The position numbers and the translations under genes were made by a program. From NCBI GenBank assembly GCA_025201375.1, contig JAIWZP010000052.1, positions 62,001 to 126,000 of the forward strand: DNA of 64,000 bases. Reading direction: 5' to 3'. Positions 61,121-64,000 of the stretch are shown piece after piece; positions within the stretch are counted from its first letter, which is position 1, and each line of letters begins with the position of its first letter. Below the pieces are notes generated by a model. It saw only the letters and a program-made list of their open reading frames with translations, searched no databases and was not told the origin of the DNA. This stretch comes from Gongronella butleri. Taxonomy: Eukaryota > Mucoromycota > Mucoromycetes > Mucorales > Cunninghamellaceae.

Positions 61121-64000
61121 CTAAGGTTCATTGACCATGGAGCCTTTGAAGGAAAGAATGTGTCGCCGGGATTGCAGAGAGGGTTTGGCATGCAGTTGTG
61201 GCAGCTGCAGAGTCATCAGATGGCGCATGGTCGGGCGGCCATGGGGGCAATTCTAAAAAAAAAAGAAAAAAAGGGTGAGTGGTGCTGCTGTTTTGGATGC
61301 ATTCGCGCCAAAAGGTCGTTTGCTCCCCTCTTACCCATGGCTGATTGATCTCGCCCATGTGTCGCACAATCTGTTGAGGAAAAAAAATAAGAAGATCGCG
61401 TTAGTGCCCATCGCACACTCATTGTCACGCTTCAACACATGCATACTTTGATCATATCTGATTTCTTCAATGGGTCGCCGATCATGACCGATTTACGGCA
61501 AGCTTTGGACGCGAACATGGCGCGATAGCGGCTGCAGCGGACCATCTTGCCGGGGTTCTCGTCAATCAGATGGACGAGTTCGGCAATGTCGCGCTTGTCG
61601 AGCAGTGTGTTGCGGCTGGCGGGTTGCGAAATGATGCGGATGCGCTGTGTCGGCTCGGCTGCCTCGTCCACTTGGATTTCAAATCCATTGGCACGAAAGA
61701 TGTCCAGGTTGTCCATCACCAGCAGCTCCTCGGATGATGTCAATTCCAGCAGCTGCGGCCTAAAAAAAGAAAAAAGGAGCGAAAAAAAAAATGAGAAATG
61801 CGACTGCATGCTGCGCCATTTTTCGCTCCTTTACCGAATGAGCTTTTGACCCTTTATGACGGTGGTCTGCTGCAGTGTCTCGAAATTGTACTTTTCATCA
61901 GCGGCATGCTGGTCAATGATGAAGAGTTCCTGGTTTAGCATAGCAATAATGAAGCCGGTATTGAATTGGCCGAGGATCTTCATGTTGACAAAGTCGTGCT
62001 TGTTGATGACGAGGCTCAGTGCACGTGTGGCGGCGTCATTGTCGTTGACATCGAGGTTTGCGTGTTTGAGCGACTTTGTTAGCGATGCCATGGTGGTATC
62101 GTCGCCGGAATGGCCATTGTCATTGTCATTAAGCTGATCCTGCGATTTTGATGGCAACATGCTTTGCTGCCAAATGGATGTGAGGTCGGAGAGAGCGATG
62201 GTGGTACGGTTGACGCGATTGAGTGATTGCCACAGCGGGCGGCGCGGCTGAGAAGTGGATGACGCGGTCTGTTGCAAATTTTCGTCCATTTGCGTGTCCT
62301 CGTCAAAGTCTTGTGCCTCCAGAACATCCATGGGGGTTTCCGCCTCTTGGGCCGACGAGGCAAGTGGCTGCTCTGCAATTGGCCTCTCGTCGTCAGCGGG
62401 TGCAGACGTCGTTGAAGCGGATGATGCGCGCATTCCAGCCAAAAGCGCAGCCAACGCGCCACCACTGGTTGACGGATCGGAGGATGCCGGTCTTGATCGC
62501 TTAACATAGTCATTGAGCGTGCTGGTAGGCGGCGCGGCGCGTTTGCTAGAGCTGCTACTGGAGCTGCTGCGATCATTGGGCCTGAACGCGCGACCAGTCG
62601 GATTGCCAAGAGCGCCCAATTGACTGATCGATAAAGTACGAGTTGTGGTGGTCGTCGATGAGGATGTACTTGCTACTGCTGCTGCTGAGACGAGCGATAT
62701 TGTGCGCCGTGCTGGAGCTGCCGATCCATTTTCCTCGTCCTCATTGGTGGTCGCCGTGTCAACCACATTCCCCACAGGTGTCAGTGACATGGGCGTCCCG
62801 GCAACCATCGGACTCGCATCAAATGTCGATCGTGAGGGTTCAAATTGGATTTCCAACGCGCTCTTTTGCACAAAAATAAACAAAAATAAGTAAAAATGAG
62901 TCTTTTTCCACAAATGTCGTAAACTTCATTTGGGCCACGTACCAAGATTTTCTGTATCAAGATCTGCTCGTCATGCAACATGATATTGCGCTTGTCAGGC
63001 GTGACGTTGACGTCGTAAGATTCTAAAAACACAAAAAAATGAGATGATGCGCCTCGTGTCTCCTCAACGGGACTTACCGGTTGGAATCTTCAAATTGGCG
63101 ACGACCACGGGGTATTGGTTGGTAATGAAGTTGGAATAAACCTCGTTGAATGCTTTTGAGATCTGCAAATCAGCAAAAAAAAAAAAAAAAAAAAAAATTG
63201 GAAAAATGCCTCTCACTCTTTCCCCCCCCCAATTCCTTTTTTTTTTTTTTTTTTTACCTTTGGCAAGGCACACGGGCGTCCATTGATATAAAAATATTGT
63301 CGATCCGATGATTTGCGTCCAAGGCCAAATTGAGGTTTTGAAATAAAGCCAGAAATGGAGCCCTGAATGGTCGGGGCAAGGTCAATATCGAATGGGTCGA
63401 GTTGGGAGACGACTTTGAGGCCAAAGACGTTGGTGAGGTTATCGCGGAGGCTTGAGTTGCCGTTGATGCTTAAAAGACGCGCGCGCGGGCCCTTTGGGGG
63501 CTCATTGTAGGCAAAGAGACGGACATTGGTGGAGATGATGCAATAGGCGTGGATGAGCGTGAGTGCCTTGGCATATTCGCGCTTGTACGTGCGCTTGAGC
63601 TCTTGCAGGCGTACAGGCATGGTGTCAAACAGCTGAGTGACGGACACTGTGGTGCCGACGGAGCGTGCAATGGGCGTATTGCTGATGAGGCGGCCCTGAT
63701 GGTCGTACTCGAGCTGGACGCCCATTGGCGCCTGTTCCTGGGTGGCCGTCGTCACCACCAAACGGCCAACACCACACAAAGAGCTAAGTGCCTCGCCTCG
63801 AAAGCCAAAAGTCAGCACATGCTCCAAATCCTTGAAATCAGCAATCTTGGACGTGTAGTGCTTTAGTGCTAACACCCGCGAAAAAGAGCGTGTCAGCGCG
63901 TCAAACACCTCATAAAAACACGCACGGTTGCCATGGCAACCCGAGACTCACCCACAAACTCATAATTGGACGGATCGATGCCCGAGCCATTGTCAATCAC
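61121..64000 (-). CDS. PMS1: MutL-family mismatch repair endonuclease Pms1 (PMS2-type), 5'-truncated by window edge
   Basis: Partner of Mlh1 in MutL-alpha, nicking DNA during mismatch repair. The window ends inside the N-terminal GHKL ATPase: the first visible exon holds VIDNGSGIDPSNYEFV (ATP motif II, DNGSGI). The next begins ALKHYTSKI and contains FGFRGEALSSLCGVG (motif III) and the IARSVGTTVSVTQLFDTMPVR loop. Later come SSDRQYFYINGRPC, SYDVNVTPDKRNIMLHDE and a long Ser/Thr-rich linker. The C-terminal dimerisation/endonuclease domain has MKILGQFNTGFIIAML and the metal-binding IDQHAADEKYNFE, matching DQHA-X2-E-X4-E. Further motifs are FASKACRKSVMIGDPL and NCPHGRPTMRHL. The endonuclease motif separates it from Mlh1. 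The reading ends GSMVNEP at 61121. About ten introns are seen, several with A- or T-runs. Confidence 0.95.

Overview
The window is eukaryotic and almost certainly fungal. The genes are split by many short introns (about 45-110 nt), intergenic spaces are compact, and the gene set is typical of fungi: PDR-type ABC transporters, a Dal5-type permease, Yak1 kinase, a CSC1/RSN1-type channel, an Scc2 cohesin loader and Pms1. The overall style (short introns packed with A and T homopolymers, multi-exon genes, scattered AT-rich non-coding repeats) suggests an early-diverging fungus, possibly Mucoromycota. That placement is inference; nothing here proves it.

Layout. 1-3678 (+) is the 3' part of a PDR-type ABC transporter, cut by the window edge. 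3679-10578 holds no gene and is dominated by a large imperfect inverted repeat (about 4570-9925). 10579-15591 (-) is a complete second PDR transporter, convergent with the first. 15592-18431 is gene-poor. 18432-19316 (+) is an unrecognised, apparently interrupted spliced gene that runs into a repeat copy. 19683-22117 (-) is a hexose-type MFS transporter and 23493-24985 (-) a secreted aldose 1-epimerase, a plausible sugar-uptake pair. 24986-27661 is intergenic with more repeats. 27662-29495 (-) is a Dal5-type anion:cation symporter. 30001-36209 (-) is the Scc2/NIPBL cohesin loader. 36429-37487 (-) encodes a low-complexity Pro/His/Gln protein. 38011-39680 (+) is an amino acid/auxin-permease-family transporter. 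39681-44265 is repeat-rich, with a second inverted repeat (41740-42790). 44266-45934 (-) is a mitochondrial-type methionine aminopeptidase. It is divergent from 46547-48007 (+), a multi-pass membrane protein of unknown function. 48385-49283 (+) is the NatB catalytic subunit Naa20. 49402-53066 (-) is the Yak1 DYRK kinase. 53661-57707 (-) is a CSC1/TMEM63-family channel. 57708-61120 is repeat-rich. 61121-64000 (-) is Pms1, 5'-truncated by the window edge.

Four things stand out. (1) A roughly 5.3 kb imperfect palindrome lies exactly between two tail-to-tail ABC transporter paralogs; its arms have a ~1 kb near-identical core set in much more diverged flanks. (2) A non-coding dispersed repeat family is built from shared modules. 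It recurs at 4.6-9.9, 19.3-19.5, 26.6-27.3, 40.6-43.9 and 58.3-60.5 kb and abuts two apparently damaged gene starts. (3) Introns very often begin GT followed by an A-run and/or carry a T-run before the 3' splice site. (4) Two GC-AG introns and a 25-nt microexon are needed to restore conserved protein frames.

I found no rRNA, tRNA, CRISPR array or transposase. Exon boundaries were worked out by hand from splice-site bases and reading-frame continuity; treat each as accurate to a few bases.
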